DNA of 44,461 bases from a bacterium (GTDB taxonomy: Bacteria > Bacillota > Limnochordia > DTU080 > RSA5). The notes beneath the pieces were generated by a model. The model worked only from the letters and a program-made list of their open reading frames with translations. It was not told where the DNA came from and made no database searches. The DNA lies in NCBI GenBank assembly GCA_002919195.1, contig PKEU01000153.1, positions 1 to 44,461 on the forward strand. The letters run 5' to 3'. Both the position numbers and the translations under genes were made by a program. This document shows, one piece after another, positions 33,850 to 44,461 of the stretch (positions are counted from its first letter, which is position 1; the number at the start of each line of letters is the position of its first letter).

Positions 33850-34749
33850 TCACGCGCTTTTCGCGGCCCGGGCCGGCAGCTTCTCCCTGAGGACCATCCA
33901 AAGCGCCCCGACGACAAAGATCGACGAGTACGTGCCCGCGACGACGCCGACCAAGAGCGTGAGCGTGAAGTCCTTAATCGTGCTCCCGCCAAAGAAGTAC
34001 AGCGCCACGACGGCAAACAAGGTGGTCAAGCTGGTGTTGATCTGCCTGGCCAGGGTCTGGTGAATGCTCGAATTGACCAGTTCGACCAAATTCTTTCGCG
34101 GGTTGAGCCGCAGGTTTTCCCGGATGCGGTCAAAGACGACGATGGTGTTGTTGATGGAATAACCCACCACGGTGAGGATCCCCGCGATAAAGGGCGTGTT
34201 GAGCTCTCTGCCCACCAACGCCAGCACGCCGAGGGCGATGAGAACGTCATGGGCGATGCCCAGGACGGCGGCGAGGCCGAAACGGTATTCAAAGCGGAGG
34301 GAAATATAGATCAGCATGCCGACTCCGGCGACGACGAGCGCTAGCAGGGCATTTCGCACCAGCTCCCGGCCGATGACCGGGCCCACCAGTTCCGTCCGGC
34401 GGATCGTCACCTCTCCGAAGCGCTCCCGGAGCGCCTGGTCGATCTGCTCGATGGCCGCGGTGCCCCCTTCGGCGCGGGTGCGGATAATCACCACGGTCTG
34501 CCCTTCGACGGCCTCATCCAGGGGTTGGACGAAGCTTCCACCCAAGTCCAAAGAGGCTAGAGCTTCGCTGGCCAAGACCTCTTGCACCTGGGCCGCGGTG
34601 GTGCCGGCCGGAAGGCCCCGCTCCAGCAACGTGCCGCCGGCAAAGTCGATGCCGAAGTTGAGCCCATTGACGAGCAGCAAAATCACGGCGACGAGCACTA
34701 GGCCGCCCGATATCGCAAAAAAGAGCTTGCGATTCTCGACGATGTTCAC
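33850..34749 (-). CDS. secF: Protein translocase subunit SecF
   Basis: SecF (299 aa) works with SecD to pull preproteins across the membrane using the proton gradient. The N-terminal helix (FAISGGLVLVAVILLLVNG) leads into FGIDFAGGTLLE, then the extracytoplasmic P1-like region. The five-helix cluster includes GPVIGRELVRNALLALVVAGVGMLIYISLRFEYRFG, GYSINNTIVVFDRIREN and TSLTTLFAVVALYFFGG. Its ATG overlaps the TGA of secD by 4 bases (34746-34749), so the two are coupled. Length and motifs are normal for a separate SecF. Confidence 0.96.
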   Translation of the reverse strand: MNIVENRKLFFAISGGLVLVAVILLLVNGLNFGIDFAGGTLLERGLPAGTTAAQVQEVLASEALASLDLGGSFVQPLDEAVEGQTVVIIRTRAEGGTAAIEQIDQALRERFGEVTIRRTELVGPVIGRELVRNALLALVVAGVGMLIYISLRFEYRFGLAAVLGIAHDVLIALGVLALVGRELNTPFIAGILTVVGYSINNTIVVFDRIRENLRLNPRKNLVELVNSSIHQTLARQINTSLTTLFAVVALYFFGGSTIKDFTLTLLVGVVAGTYSSIFVVGALWMVLREKLPARAAKSA

Positions 34750-35963
34750 CGGGCGACGACCTCCTTGACGCCGAAGTAGCGGACAAACCGGTCAGGATCG
34801 CGATCGACCAGCGCTTGGAGCAACGTCCTGGTGACCACGATAGCCGTAAACATGCTGACCAAAATCCCGAGGGAGAGCGTCACGGCGAACCCCCTCACCG
34901 GGCCGGTGCCGAAGTAAAAGAGGACCGCCGCCGCGATTAAAGTCGTCACGTTGGCGTCAAAAATCGCGACAAAGGCCCGCTTCCACCCCGCGTCGATGCT
35001 GGCCCGGAGCCTCTTTCCCGATCGGAGCTCCTCTTTGACCCGCTCAAAAATGATCACGTTGGCGTCGACCGCCATGCCCATCGACAAGATAAATCCGGCG
35101 AGCCCCGGCAGCGTCAGCGTCGCCCGGAGGCCCACCAAAAGGCCGAGCAAGAGGACCACGTAGATCGCCAAGGCCACGTCGGCGACCCCGCCCGGCAAGC
35201 GGTAATAGGCGAGCATGTAGATCAAGACCAGGGCGATGCCCGCAAGGCCCGCCGTAAGGCTGCGCTGCACCGACTCCCGACCGAGCACGGGCCCCACGTT
35301 GCGCACCTCCATGACCTCGAGGGGGACCGGCAAGGCGCCCGACTGGAGGAGGATGGCAAGCGTTCGGGCCTCTTCTAAGGTGAAGTTGCCGGTAATGATG
35401 GCCCGTCCGTCGTTGATCGGTCCCTGGGGCACCGGGGCCACGAGGACCTCGCCGTCCAGGACGATCGGCAGGGGAGCTATGTTCGCGTAGCGCGCGGTCA
35501 GCTGCGCAAACTGGACCGCCCCTTCGCGGTTGAGCTCGATGGCCACCGCCGGGCGGCCAAATTCGTCGTTGGACAAGGTGGCGCTACGCAGCGCTGCGCC
35601 GGTAAACACGGTGTTGCCGTCGGGATCCTTAAACTCCAGCAAGGCGGTGCGGCCGATGGTCTCGATCGCCTGCTCCTGATCTTGGACCCCCGGGAGCTCA
35701 ACGATGATCCGGCGATCGCCCTGCCGCTGAATGATGGGCTCAGCCACCCCCAGAGCGTTGACCCGCCTCTCGATCACCGCCTGAGCCCGTTCCAAGACCT
35801 CCCCGGTCACCCGGATGCCTTCGACGTCTTGGGCTTCGAGGACCACTTGCACCCCGCCTTGCAGGTCGAGGCCCCACTGGACCGGCATCGTGTACAGCAC
35901 CGCCACGGCAACCGCGACCAACAGGGCGATCCCAAGTAACCTCCATCCCCTACCTCGTTGCAA
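34746..35963 (-). CDS. secD: Protein translocase subunit SecD
   Basis: SecD (405 aa) is the partner of SecF. An N-terminal transmembrane helix is followed by GLDLQGGVQVVLEAQ, the extracytoplasmic domain with QRQGDRRIIVELPGVQD and a short P1 head (bacterial Gram-positive length, shorter than E. coli). Five C-terminal helices include NVGPVLGRESVQRSLTAGLAGIALVLIYM and MGMAVDANVIIFERVKEE. The start is a TTG (35961-35963) with GGGGAG 7 bases upstream. A 156-base gap separates it from the HD-domain gene; a TTGACA there (minus strand, ~36080-36090) has no convincing -10 partner. Confidence 0.96.
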   Translation of the reverse strand: MQRGRGWRLLGIALLVAVAVAVLYTMPVQWGLDLQGGVQVVLEAQDVEGIRVTGEVLERAQAVIERRVNALGVAEPIIQRQGDRRIIVELPGVQDQEQAIETIGRTALLEFKDPDGNTVFTGAALRSATLSNDEFGRPAVAIELNREGAVQFAQLTARYANIAPLPIVLDGEVLVAPVPQGPINDGRAIITGNFTLEEARTLAILLQSGALPVPLEVMEVRNVGPVLGRESVQRSLTAGLAGIALVLIYMLAYYRLPGGVADVALAIYVVLLLGLLVGLRATLTLPGLAGFILSMGMAVDANVIIFERVKEELRSGKRLRASIDAGWKRAFVAIFDANVTTLIAAAVLFYFGTGPVRGFAVTLSLGILVSMFTAIVVTRTLLQALVDRDPDRFVRYFGVKEVVAR

Positions 35964-36118
35964 TCCGAAACTCCCCTTTCACGCAAAGAGTCCCATTGGC
36001 AACCGGCGCCAGGGACCCTCAGCGTGCATTGTGAAGACTCGCGTCCTCCCCGAGCCGAGATGGCGAGCGCGTCCCGGTGTCAATTTGGCAAGCCTCTTAA
36101 CCGGTCCTGCTAACTTCG

Positions 36119-36781
36119 CTACAACAAGGCCGCGCCGTTGATTTCCAAGTGAAAGGTGCAGCCCAAAAATTCGGCCGCCCGCCGGCACATCAACATGCGG
36201 CTCAAAAAGATCTCGAAGTACTCCATCACCGGGCAGATCTCGGTCTCGATGGTCAGCTCGAGCGTGATCGTCCGCTGGCTGGGCTCCACATTGAGAAAGG
36301 AGTGGACGACGGCGTAGTTGACTCGGTCGTGGATATCAAAGGTCGCGAGATCTTCTTTGCGCACTCGCGTCCTATGGACATCCGACTTGTCCGCGAGGAT
36401 CAGCGCGGCGGAGACGTTATTGACGGGGCTACCCGTCTTTTCCTCGTGATTGCCCACCGCGCCCGCGACGATGGCCACTTCGTCCAGATCCATCCCCAGT
36501 TCCCGCAGGACCATCGTCACGATCACCGCGCCGGTGCTCTCATGATTGGCCCGTCCCACCGCGTTGCCGACGTCGTGGACGTATCCGGCGATCTCGGCGA
36601 GCTCCGCCTCGCGCTTTGGATGCCCGAGCCGGACGAGCACGTTTTTCGCAATGCGGGAGACCAGCTCCACGTGGCGGTAGCCGTGCTCGTTGTAGCCCAT
36701 GGCCGCCAAGTGCTCGTCGGCTTTACGGATGTACGCGTCGATCAAGGGATGGGCCTTGACCTCGGCGATCGTCACGCTCAT
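36119..36781 (-). CDS. HD-domain phosphohydrolase of unknown substrate
   Basis: This 220-aa protein has an HD fold. Metal-site residues are visible in HGYRHVELVSRIA, the HD pair in GYVHDVGNAVGRANH, then VGNHEEK and ADKSDVHRTR. The C-terminal part (~140-220) is a separate alpha/beta region ending in TFHLEINGAALL. HD enzymes hydrolyse phosphate monoesters or nucleotides; the substrate here is not known. The family is often found beside yajC-secD in thermophilic clostridia-like genomes. The start codon at 36779-36781 is ATG, 9 bases after yajC. It may be a nucleotide-signal or metabolite phosphatase; no function for Sec is established. Confidence 0.8.
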   Translation of the reverse strand: MSVTIAEVKAHPLIDAYIRKADEHLAAMGYNEHGYRHVELVSRIAKNVLVRLGHPKREAELAEIAGYVHDVGNAVGRANHESTGAVIVTMVLRELGMDLDEVAIVAGAVGNHEEKTGSPVNNVSAALILADKSDVHRTRVRKEDLATFDIHDRVNYAVVHSFLNVEPSQRTITLELTIETEICPVMEYFEIFLSRMLMCRRAAEFLGCTFHLEINGAALL

Positions 36782-36790
36782 CCTGCAAGC

Positions 36791-37081
36791 TCAGTCCTTC
36801 CCCTTGATGCGGCCGACCCCGGAGCGGGAGAGGCGGATCTCCACCTTGTCGGCGATCCGCAGGCCCACCTCGTCATCGTGCACTTCGGTGATCTCCCCGT
36901 GGATCCCCCCGACAGTGACGACCTTGTCGCCCTTTTTGAGACTTGCCAGCATCTCCTGCCGCTTTTTCTGTTGCTGCTGCTGCGGGCGGATCAAGAGGAA
37001 GTAAAAGACCACGAGGACGATGATAAACGGGATAAAGGAACTCCAAGCCGAAACGGCTCCTTCAGCCTGTAGAAACGTCAA
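36791..37081 (-). CDS. yajC: Sec translocon accessory protein YajC
   Basis: YajC (96 aa) is a single-span membrane protein that associates with SecDF. One helix (FIPFIIVLVVFYFLLI) is followed by RPQQQQQKKRQEMLASLKKGDKVVTVGGIHGEI, the family hallmark, and a small beta domain. The TTG start (37079-37081) is selected because AAGGAGG is 7 bases upstream; a longer in-frame upstream start would overlap a hairpin and lacks a site. It lies 117 bases downstream of tgt, with structured RNA in the gap. Confidence 0.93.
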   Translation of the reverse strand: MTFLQAEGAVSAWSSFIPFIIVLVVFYFLLIRPQQQQQKKRQEMLASLKKGDKVVTVGGIHGEITEVHDDEVGLRIADKVEIRLSRSGVGRIKGKD

Positions 37082-37101
37082 TCGCGCTCCTCCTTGATCG
37101 A

Positions 37102-37178
37102 GCGCCCGGAGCATCCCGGGCGCCAGTTTGTCTCACGTAGGCGCCAAGGGCCGGCCTTGCGGTCGAAACGACCCTTGG
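37102..37178 (-). other. Structured spacer between tgt and yajC
   Basis: Two hairpins lie in the 116-base gap. CCAAGGG/CCCTTGG (37172-37178 with 37144-37150) encloses smaller palindromes TCG-TTT-CGA and GGCCGGCC. A second perfect 8-bp stem, GCGCCCGG/CCGGGCGC (37116-37123 with 37102-37109), ends 7 bases before the yajC ribosome-binding site. Neither has a T run. Processing, mRNA stability or partial termination is possible. Confidence 0.5.
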
Positions 37179-37197
37179 AATTTCGACGCTGCTCAAC

Positions 37198-39376
<2,179 letters not shown>

Positions 39377-39380
<4 letters not shown>

Positions 39381-40306
39381 ATGTATCCCAGCGCCCTGAG
39401 CGCGCTCTCCTTGTCCCGCCAACCGGGGTTGACCTTGACCCAAAGCTGGAGGTAGACGGGGCTACCCAACAGCGCTTCGATCTCGCGGCGGGCGAGGCTC
39501 CCGATCTCCTTGAGGCGGGAGCCCCCTTTGCCGATGATGATCCCTTTTTGCGACTCCCTCTCCACGAAGATCGTCGCCTCGATGTCCACCAGGTCTTTGT
39601 TGGGGCGCTTTCCCATGCGCTCCACCACGACGGCGATGGCGTAGGGCACTTCTTCCCGGGTGAGCATGAGCGCCTTTTCCCGGATCAACTCCGCCACGAC
39701 AAACTGCTCGGGATGGTCTGTGAGCCAGTCGTCGGGGAAGTACTTGGGGCCCGGCGGCAGCATCTCGATCAAGCGCTCTAACAGCTTGTCGACGCCCTCG
39801 CCTGTCACGGCGGAGATCGGCAAGACGCCGGCAAATTCCCCGAGAGTCAAAAAGGCTGCGACGGCCTTTTCCCGCTGGGAAGCCGGGACCAGGTCCATCT
39901 TGTTGATCACAAGGAGCACGTCGGACGACACCTGGGCTAGCTGTGCGGCGACCTCCTCGTCGCCCTTCCCAGGCCCACTCGCCCCGTCGACCATCATGAG
40001 AATGACGTCGACCTCCTCCAGGGCTTCCAGCGCCGCTTCAACCATCCGCTCCCCCAGGCGGTCGTAGGGCCTGTGGATCCCGGGAGTGTCCAAAAAGACG
40101 ATCTGGGCCTGGGGCGTGGTCCAGACGCATTGGATCTTGTTGCGCGTGGTCTGGGGCTTATCGGAGACGATCGTCACCTTTTGGCCGACCACCCGGTTGA
40201 GGAGCGTCGATTTGCCGACGTTGGGCCGGCCGACAATTGCGCAAAAGCCTGAGCGGAACTGGCCCCCGCCGTCAGCGCGCGGAGGCTCTTGAGACTGGTG
40301 GGTCAA
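39377..40306 (-). CDS. era: GTPase Era
   Basis: Era (309 aa) binds 16S rRNA near its 3' end and helps 30S subunit maturation. G1 is GRPNVGKST (26-34), the switch region has TTRNKIQ, G3 is DTPG, G4 NKMD, and a C-terminal KH domain includes [14 protein letters not shown]. The N-terminus carries ~17 extra residues before [12 protein letters not shown]. The start is TTG (40304-40306), overlapping the cdd stop as TTGA, with GAGGG 9 bases upstream. It follows the Bacillota order dgkA-cdd-era. The stop overlaps the queA start by 4 bases, an unusual junction. Confidence 0.95.
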
Positions 40307-40737
40307 GGGTTTCTGCCCTCCTTCGAAAGGGCTTGCGGCCCAAAGGCCTCAGGCAACAGTTCGCCGGCGGTCTTCTCCTCGATCGCGCCGTCCACGTTGG
40401 CCATGATCACCCGGATCGCTTCCCCAAACTCCACCAGGGCCTGCCGGCACGCGCCGCAAGGAGCGCAAGGTCCCGGCGTCGCCGCGACGATCGCGATGGC
40501 GACGAAGCGGCGCTCGCCGCTCGCGATGGCGTTTCCGATCGCCGTCCGCTCCGCGCACCACGTCAGGCCGTAGGAAGCGTTTTCCACGTTGCACCCAAGG
40601 TATACGTTTCCGCTTTCACCCAGCAGGGCGGCGCCCACGGGAAATCCTGAGTAGGGGGCGTAAGCCCGCTCCCGGGCCCTCAAGGCCGCGTCGATCAGAG
40701 CTTTTCGATCGATCCTCACGCCAGCATCTTTCAGCAT
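40303..40737 (-). CDS. cdd: Cytidine deaminase
   Basis: Cdd (144 aa) deaminates cytidine and deoxycytidine to uridine forms in pyrimidine salvage. The zinc site comprises the Cys/Glu motif WCAERTAIGNAI and PCGACRQAL. NVENASYGLTWC is the family substrate loop. The ATG at 40735-40737 is preferred: GGAGG lies 5 bases upstream. An ATG 12 bases earlier overlaps the stop of the preceding gene (TAATG) but has no site; it could still be used by coupling. The gene sits between the dgkA-PAP2 gene and era. Confidence 0.93.
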   Translation of the reverse strand: MLKDAGVRIDRKALIDAALRARERAYAPYSGFPVGAALLGESGNVYLGCNVENASYGLTWCAERTAIGNAIASGERRFVAIAIVAATPGPCAPCGACRQALVEFGEAIRVIMANVDGAIEEKTAGELLPEAFGPQALSKEGRNP

Positions 40738-40748
40738 CGCTTCCTCCA

Positions 40749-41447
40749 TTAGTGAACGAGGAGTTGGAAGGCCACCACCGTCACCAAGACGCCCAGCGCG
40801 GCGCCAACCAGCACCTCGAAGAGCGAGTGGATCTTCCCCTCGATCCTGGCCTGGCCCACCAACGCCGCGGTCGCGACCGCGAGCAACGTGATCCGGGGAT
40901 CTTGGCCGATGAGCGCGATCGCGGTCGCGAGGGCGAAGGCCGTGGCCGTGTGGGCGCTAGGGAGCCCGCCTTGAATGCGAAACGGCACCACGCCCGCCTT
41001 CATCAACACGGCGACGACGACGACCGCGCAAAGGGCGAGCAGGGTAACGAGCTGCGGCGCCTGCGTGAGCCGCTGGAGCGACGTGTGGGCCAGCGCCGCC
41101 ACCCGGTCGAAAAAGATCAAGTACCCGACAAAGACCGCGCCCACCGCGGCCAGCAAGACCGCGCCGGCCGCCACGTGCTTGGCCACCTTGGCCTTTTCAT
41201 GATACTCCTGGGTGATGAGATCGACGGTGGACTCGATTGCCGTGTTGATCATCTCCGCCACGAGGACCAAGGCGATGGTAAGGAGCAGGATGGCGAGCTC
41301 CACGCGGCTGACGCCCAGGAGGATCGCCCCGGCCAACACCACCAAGGTGGCGAGGATATGGATCCTCATGTTAGGTTGAGTCCGCACCACGTGGATGATG
41401 CCTTCGATGGCGTCGTTAAGCCGGTCAATGAAGCTCCGGGGACGCAG
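40749..41447 (-). CDS. Fused diacylglycerol/undecaprenol kinase (DgkA) and PAP2 phosphatase
   Basis: The conserved frame (~232 codons) joins an N-terminal DgkA-type kinase (SFIDRLNDAIEGIIHVVRT, EMINTAIESTVD, AKHVAAGAVLLAA; residues 1-~110) to a C-terminal PAP2 phosphatase (~125-230: GGLPSAHTATAF, ARIEGKIHSLFEVLVGAALG). In Gram-positives DgkA phosphorylates undecaprenol and PAP2 enzymes remove the phosphates. Together they could tune the lipid carrier for cell wall synthesis. The start is odd: the conserved DgkA N-terminus has no ATG, GTG or TTG. A CTG at 41445-41447, 5 bases after GGGAGGGAG, is the best candidate; the first GTG, at 41391-41393, would delete 18 conserved residues. It begins 2 bases after the ybeY stop. 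Confidence 0.88.
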   Translation of the reverse strand: MRPRSFIDRLNDAIEGIIHVVRTQPNMRIHILATLVVLAGAILLGVSRVELAILLLTIALVLVAEMINTAIESTVDLITQEYHEKAKVAKHVAAGAVLLAAVGAVFVGYLIFFDRVAALAHTSLQRLTQAPQLVTLLALCAVVVVAVLMKAGVVPFRIQGGLPSAHTATAFALATAIALIGQDPRITLLAVATAALVGQARIEGKIHSLFEVLVGAALGVLVTVVAFQLLVH

Positions 41448-41449
41448 GG

Positions 41450-41959
41450 CTACTCCCTCCCGAGGTCCAGCGAGGCGAGGATCGCCTCTTCCTTAGCCCG
41501 CATCACCCGCTCGGGCTCCTCGGTCTCATGATCGTAACCCAGGAGGTGCAAGAGGCCGTGCACGGTCAAGAAGGCGATCTCCCGCTGGAGGCTGTGGCCG
41601 TATTCCTCCGCTTGAGCCTTCGCCCTTTCCAGCGAAATGACGATATCGCCCAGAGCCGGTACCTCTCCCGCCGTCCAAAGGGCATGCTGCGGTCCGGGAG
41701 GGGCGCCGGGGGGGAGCTGCTCGCCCAGCTCTTCGAGGAGCGGAAACGATAGGACGTCGGTAGGGGCGTCGATGCCCCGGTAATCCCGGTTGAGGCGGCG
41801 GATCTCTTGGTCTCCTGTCACCACCACGCTCACTTCGGCGGCGATCCACCCTTCGCTTTCCAGGGCCCGCCGGCAGACCCGGGTGATCAGGTCGACCACT
41901 TCGCCAGGGCTGATATCGCTTAGCAAGCAGCGGATGTCGACATCGATCTCCATCGGCAC
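41450..41959 (-). CDS. ybeY: Endoribonuclease YbeY
   Basis: YbeY (169 aa) is a metal-dependent RNase needed for 16S rRNA 3'-end maturation and late 70S quality control. The zinc site HGLLHLLGYDH (H3xH5xH) is intact. RRLNRDYRGIDAPTDVLSFP, the YbeY signature, and GDIVISLERAKAQAEEYGHS are present. A start at GTG 41957-41959 lies 1 base after the pgpH stop; an ATG is 6 bases downstream. No strong ribosome-binding site is seen, so coupling to pgpH is likely. The order pgpH-ybeY-dgkA-cdd-era is the classical Bacillota one. Confidence 0.95.
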   Translation of the reverse strand: MPMEIDVDIRCLLSDISPGEVVDLITRVCRRALESEGWIAAEVSVVVTGDQEIRRLNRDYRGIDAPTDVLSFPLLEELGEQLPPGAPPGPQHALWTAGEVPALGDIVISLERAKAQAEEYGHSLQREIAFLTVHGLLHLLGYDHETEEPERVMRAKEEAILASLDLGRE

Positions 41960-41960
41960 G

Positions 41961-44156
41961 TTACGCCCGCCGGGCCTCCATTTCGCTGATCACCGTCTCA
42001 GGGTACTCGACGCGTTTGTGGTAAATCCCCGTCAATACTTTGACAAAGGCCTCGCAGATCTTGTCGAGGTCTCGCAACGTGATGTCGCTCTCATCAAGCT
42101 GCCCATCGGCCAGGTGATCTTTGACAATCTTGCGCACCAATCCTTCGATGCGGCCGGGCGTCGGCCGGCTCAGCGCCCGGGTCGCCGCTTCGACGCTGTC
42201 GGCCAAGAGGACGATGGCCGCCTCTTTCGACTGGGGTTTGGGCCCCGGATAGCGGAAATCTTTTTCGTCGCACTGCTCGTCGCGCACCGACTCCTTGGCC
42301 TTGTGGTAGAAGTACTTGATCAGCGTCGTCCCGTGGTGCTGGCGGATAAAGTCGATCACCACTTCGGGAAGCTTGTACTGGCGCGCCAGGTCGACGCCGT
42401 CCTTGACATGGCTGATGAGGATCAGCGCGCTCAAGGAGGGCGCGATCTTTTCGTGGGGGTTTTCGCCGCCGTACTGGTTTTCGATGAAGAAATACGGCCG
42501 CTTGGTCTTGCCGATGTCGTGGTACATGGCCCCCACCCGGGCGAGCAGCCCGTCGCCGCCCACCGCTTCCGCGGCAGCTTCCGCCATGTTGCCCACGATC
42601 ACGCTGTGGTGATAGCTTCCAGGCGCCTCCATCAGCAGCTTGCGCAACAGCGGCTGGTTGGGGTTGGAAAGCTCCAGCAGCCGGATGTGCGACGTGATCC
42701 CAAAGATCGTCTCCAGGTATGGGAAAAGTCCTATGGCCCCGATGGCGGAGAGCAGGCCGCTCACGACTCCCAAGAAGGAGGAGGTGACCATAAACCGGTC
42801 CGAAAGGAACAAGCCCAGGCCCACCATGGCCAAAAAGGAGACCGCTCCTACCGTGAGGCCAGCCCGCGTCAACTCCGAGCGCTCGCCCACCTGACGCACG
42901 CTAAAGACGCCGGCAAGGCCGTTCATCAGCGCGACCACCGCAAACCTGGCCTCCTGGCCGCTCACCAGCGCGACGATAAAGGCCAGAAACACCGCCGCCA
43001 TGATCGCGACCTGCACGTCCAACAAGATGGCGATGAGCATGGTCGCGAGGGCGACGGGAGTAAGATAGAGCGCCCCCTCCCACGGGATCAAGCTCAAGAG
43101 CTTGGCGATGCCGGCCACGAGGACCAAGAGGAGCCCCAGCAAGGCGAAGTGCCTTTCATTGGCCAGGATCTGGCTTTTCTGCTGGTACAAATAAGTGCCA
43201 AAGAGCCCCATCGCCGTAGCCAGCAGCAAGAGGAGCCCCATGGCAAGGCCGATGTGGGACGTCTCTTTCAGCAAGCCCAAGTCGTGCAGGATTTGCAGGT
43301 GCTCTTCGGTGACCGGGTCAAACCGGCGGACGATCATTTGTCCCCGCTCGACGTACACCGGCTGCACCTCGCGCATCGCCGCTTCTCGGATGCGGTTGAT
43401 CCGCTGCAGGTCGAGCACCAGGTTGGGTTGGACCATCAGGCCCACGAGGCCGGCGACCAAAGAGACTTCGGCCGGCTCCAGCACCGTGCCGCCTCGTGAA
43501 GCCGCGATCTTAAGCAAGCGCTCCTCCAGCCCGAGGCGCACTTCGTGCAGGTTGTTTTCACTGATCCGCTCGTTTTCCAGGACGTCGGTCACCAGTGCGA
43601 CAGCAAGCTCCCGGAGCTCGGCAAGGCGCGCCGCCCCCATCTCGAGGGCCTCGGCGACAAACACCGTGGGCACTTCGAGCCGGGAGCCGTTGCGAAGCTG
43701 CGCGGCAACCTGCTGGACGAGGCGGTCGTCCGGCCGCCAGGCAGCAGGAGCCTCCTCCCCACCCCCTTCGCCGGGGGCCGGGAGGTCGGCCGGGATCGCC
43801 TCGATCAGCGTGGCAAAGATCGTCGCGATTTGCTCCCGCGCTTCGACGGCAGCCGTCTGGTCAATGATGTAGTTGGCCGGATCTTGCACCGCCTGGGTGA
43901 CGGCGCGGTCGGCTTCGGCCGCCCGCAGGCGATCGGTCTGGTAGCGGTTGATCACCCTCTGGGGGGCTTGGATATCTTTGGGCGAGATTTGACCGACTTT
44001 GAGGTCGACCCTCTCGGTCACAGCATTGGCGAGGAGTATGCCCGCCAACGCAACAAAAACCAGAGCCGCCAACCCCCACTGGCGGACTCCGGTCTTGCGA
44101 AACGTATCGACAGCCCAGCGCCCAAGGTTTTGGCGCAAGGCCTTCATCCACTTCAT
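41961..44156 (-). CDS. pgpH: Cyclic di-AMP phosphodiesterase of the PgpH (7TMR-HD, YqfF) family
   Basis: This 731-aa membrane protein has an N-terminal helix and then a long extracytoplasmic 7TMR-HDED domain (~40-320). Seven transmembrane helices (from ~325) are followed by a cytoplasmic HD domain with [44 protein letters not shown] and [11 protein letters not shown]. In Listeria PgpH hydrolyses c-di-AMP. The ATG at 44154-44156 overlaps the phoH TGA as ATGA, with GAGG ~10 bases upstream; the start gives MKWMKAL. An upstream in-frame extension would run into phoH. The phoH-pgpH-ybeY order is conserved. Confidence 0.94.
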   Translation of the reverse strand: MKWMKALRQNLGRWAVDTFRKTGVRQWGLAALVFVALAGILLANAVTERVDLKVGQISPKDIQAPQRVINRYQTDRLRAAEADRAVTQAVQDPANYIIDQTAAVEAREQIATIFATLIEAIPADLPAPGEGGGEEAPAAWRPDDRLVQQVAAQLRNGSRLEVPTVFVAEALEMGAARLAELRELAVALVTDVLENERISENNLHEVRLGLEERLLKIAASRGGTVLEPAEVSLVAGLVGLMVQPNLVLDLQRINRIREAAMREVQPVYVERGQMIVRRFDPVTEEHLQILHDLGLLKETSHIGLAMGLLLLLATAMGLFGTYLYQQKSQILANERHFALLGLLLVLVAGIAKLLSLIPWEGALYLTPVALATMLIAILLDVQVAIMAAVFLAFIVALVSGQEARFAVVALMNGLAGVFSVRQVGERSELTRAGLTVGAVSFLAMVGLGLFLSDRFMVTSSFLGVVSGLLSAIGAIGLFPYLETIFGITSHIRLLELSNPNQPLLRKLLMEAPGSYHHSVIVGNMAEAAAEAVGGDGLLARVGAMYHDIGKTKRPYFFIENQYGGENPHEKIAPSLSALILISHVKDGVDLARQYKLPEVVIDFIRQHHGTTLIKYFYHKAKESVRDEQCDEKDFRYPGPKPQSKEAAIVLLADSVEAATRALSRPTPGRIEGLVRKIVKDHLADGQLDESDITLRDLDKICEAFVKVLTGIYHKRVEYPETVISEMEARRA

Positions 44157-44461
44157 CCCTTGGTCACCTCGACCGCGGCCCCTTCTCCGGACCATTCAAG
44201 TGGCGGCGCCCCGTTTTCCCCCCCGCCACCTTCCTTTCGAGGTCCAACGCTACCCGGGGAAGCCGCCGGCGCGGCCTTGGCAGCGGCTGCTTGACTTTCA
44301 TACCTCTCGTAGGCTTTGATGATCCGCTGCACCAGCTCGTGACGGACGACGTCACGGTCCGAAAGGTAGACAAATGCGATGCCAGGCACGCCTTTTAAAA
44401 TCTCTTGCACCTCGACGAGGCCGCTCATCCTCCCCTCGGGCAGGTCGATCTGGGTCACGTC
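44153..44461 (-). CDS. phoH: PhoH-like ATPase, C-terminal part (cut by the window edge)
   Basis: The last ~102 codons of Pho[49 protein letters not shown], followed by a low-complexity Ala/Gly/Glu/Pro tail. The family is a P-loop ATPase/RNA helicase-like protein, but the Walker motifs would lie outside the window. It is the first gene of the phoH-pgpH-ybeY-dgkA-cdd-era group and overlaps pgpH by 4 bases. The 5' end is beyond position 44461. Confidence 0.88.
   Translation of the reverse strand, partial: DVTQIDLPEGRMSGLVEVQEILKGVPGIAFVYLSDRDVVRHELVQRIIKAYERYESQAAAAKAAPAASPGSVGPRKEGGGGENGAPPLEWSGEGAAVEVTKG

Noticed and set aside
36079-36100. TTGACA upstream of secD as a promoter
   Set aside because: At 16-18 bases downstream the sequence is GC-rich (TCTCGG region) with no acceptable -10 box.

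Overview
The window is about 44.5 kb of high-GC DNA from a spore-forming, Gram-positive-type (Bacillota) genome. The main evidence is an intact pro-sigma-K gene, Bacillus-type gene neighbourhoods (relA-dtd, hisS-aspS, rarA-cymR-iscS-mnmA, alaS-ireB-ruvX-yrzB), a 7TMR-HD PgpH protein and strong AGGAGG ribosome-binding sites. Frequent GTG and TTG starts, high GC and Arg/Glu/Val-rich proteins suggest a deep-branching, possibly thermophilic class (a Limnochordia-, Symbiobacterium- or Thermaerobacter-like lineage). That placement is inference only. No plasmid, phage, transposon, tRNA, rRNA or CRISPR was seen.

Nearly all genes lie on the minus strand and form a long co-directional housekeeping run, read from high to low coordinates. 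The run begins with phoH (cut by the window edge), pgpH, ybeY, a dgkA-PAP2 fusion, cdd and era. It continues through queA, tgt, yajC, an HD-domain gene, secD, secF, an ABC1/UbiB-type kinase, lapA, recJ, apt, relA and dtd. Next come a membrane-anchored PpiC-TPR chaperone, hisS, aspS, a probable 6S RNA and rarA. Then follow a CymR-like repressor, iscS, mnmA, a PRC-barrel gene, a small membrane protein and an AI-2E family permease. After an interruption the run resumes with alaS, ireB, ruvX, a DUF1292 gene, sigK, yqeG, yqeH and a 65-codon gene of unknown function that ends at a Rho-independent terminator. Several blocks that are separate loci in Bacillus subtilis (phoH-to-era, queA-to-dtd, yqeG-yqeH, sigK) are joined here with very short or overlapping junctions.

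The exception is a plus-strand accessory cassette at about 6.85-14.32 kb, inserted between the AI-2E permease gene and alaS. It encodes a GntR-HTH/LacI-type regulator, a secreted GxGYxYP-family protein with an apparent inserted beta-sandwich domain, a glutaminase-A-like six-hairpin-glycosidase-fold lipoprotein, and a secreted family-1 solute-binding protein without permeases. It closes with a strong terminator. Four copies of a TATACCAACTT-like half-site lie in front of the regulator. This looks like a self-contained, locally regulated module for an unidentified glycan or glycoconjugate, and is the best candidate for an undescribed system here.

Regulatory features include four good sigma-A-type promoters. 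Two of these (before the cymR-like gene and before the PpiC-TPR gene) have the upstream gene's TGA stop embedded in the TTGACA -35 box. Others are a candidate attenuator in front of the PpiC-TPR/hisS/aspS operon, a 6S RNA fold between aspS and rarA, and a structured spacer between tgt and yajC. Start codons were chosen by Shine-Dalgarno spacing and family length. The most unusual is the dgkA-PAP2 fusion, where only a CTG (or another non-canonical codon) can start the conserved N-terminus.
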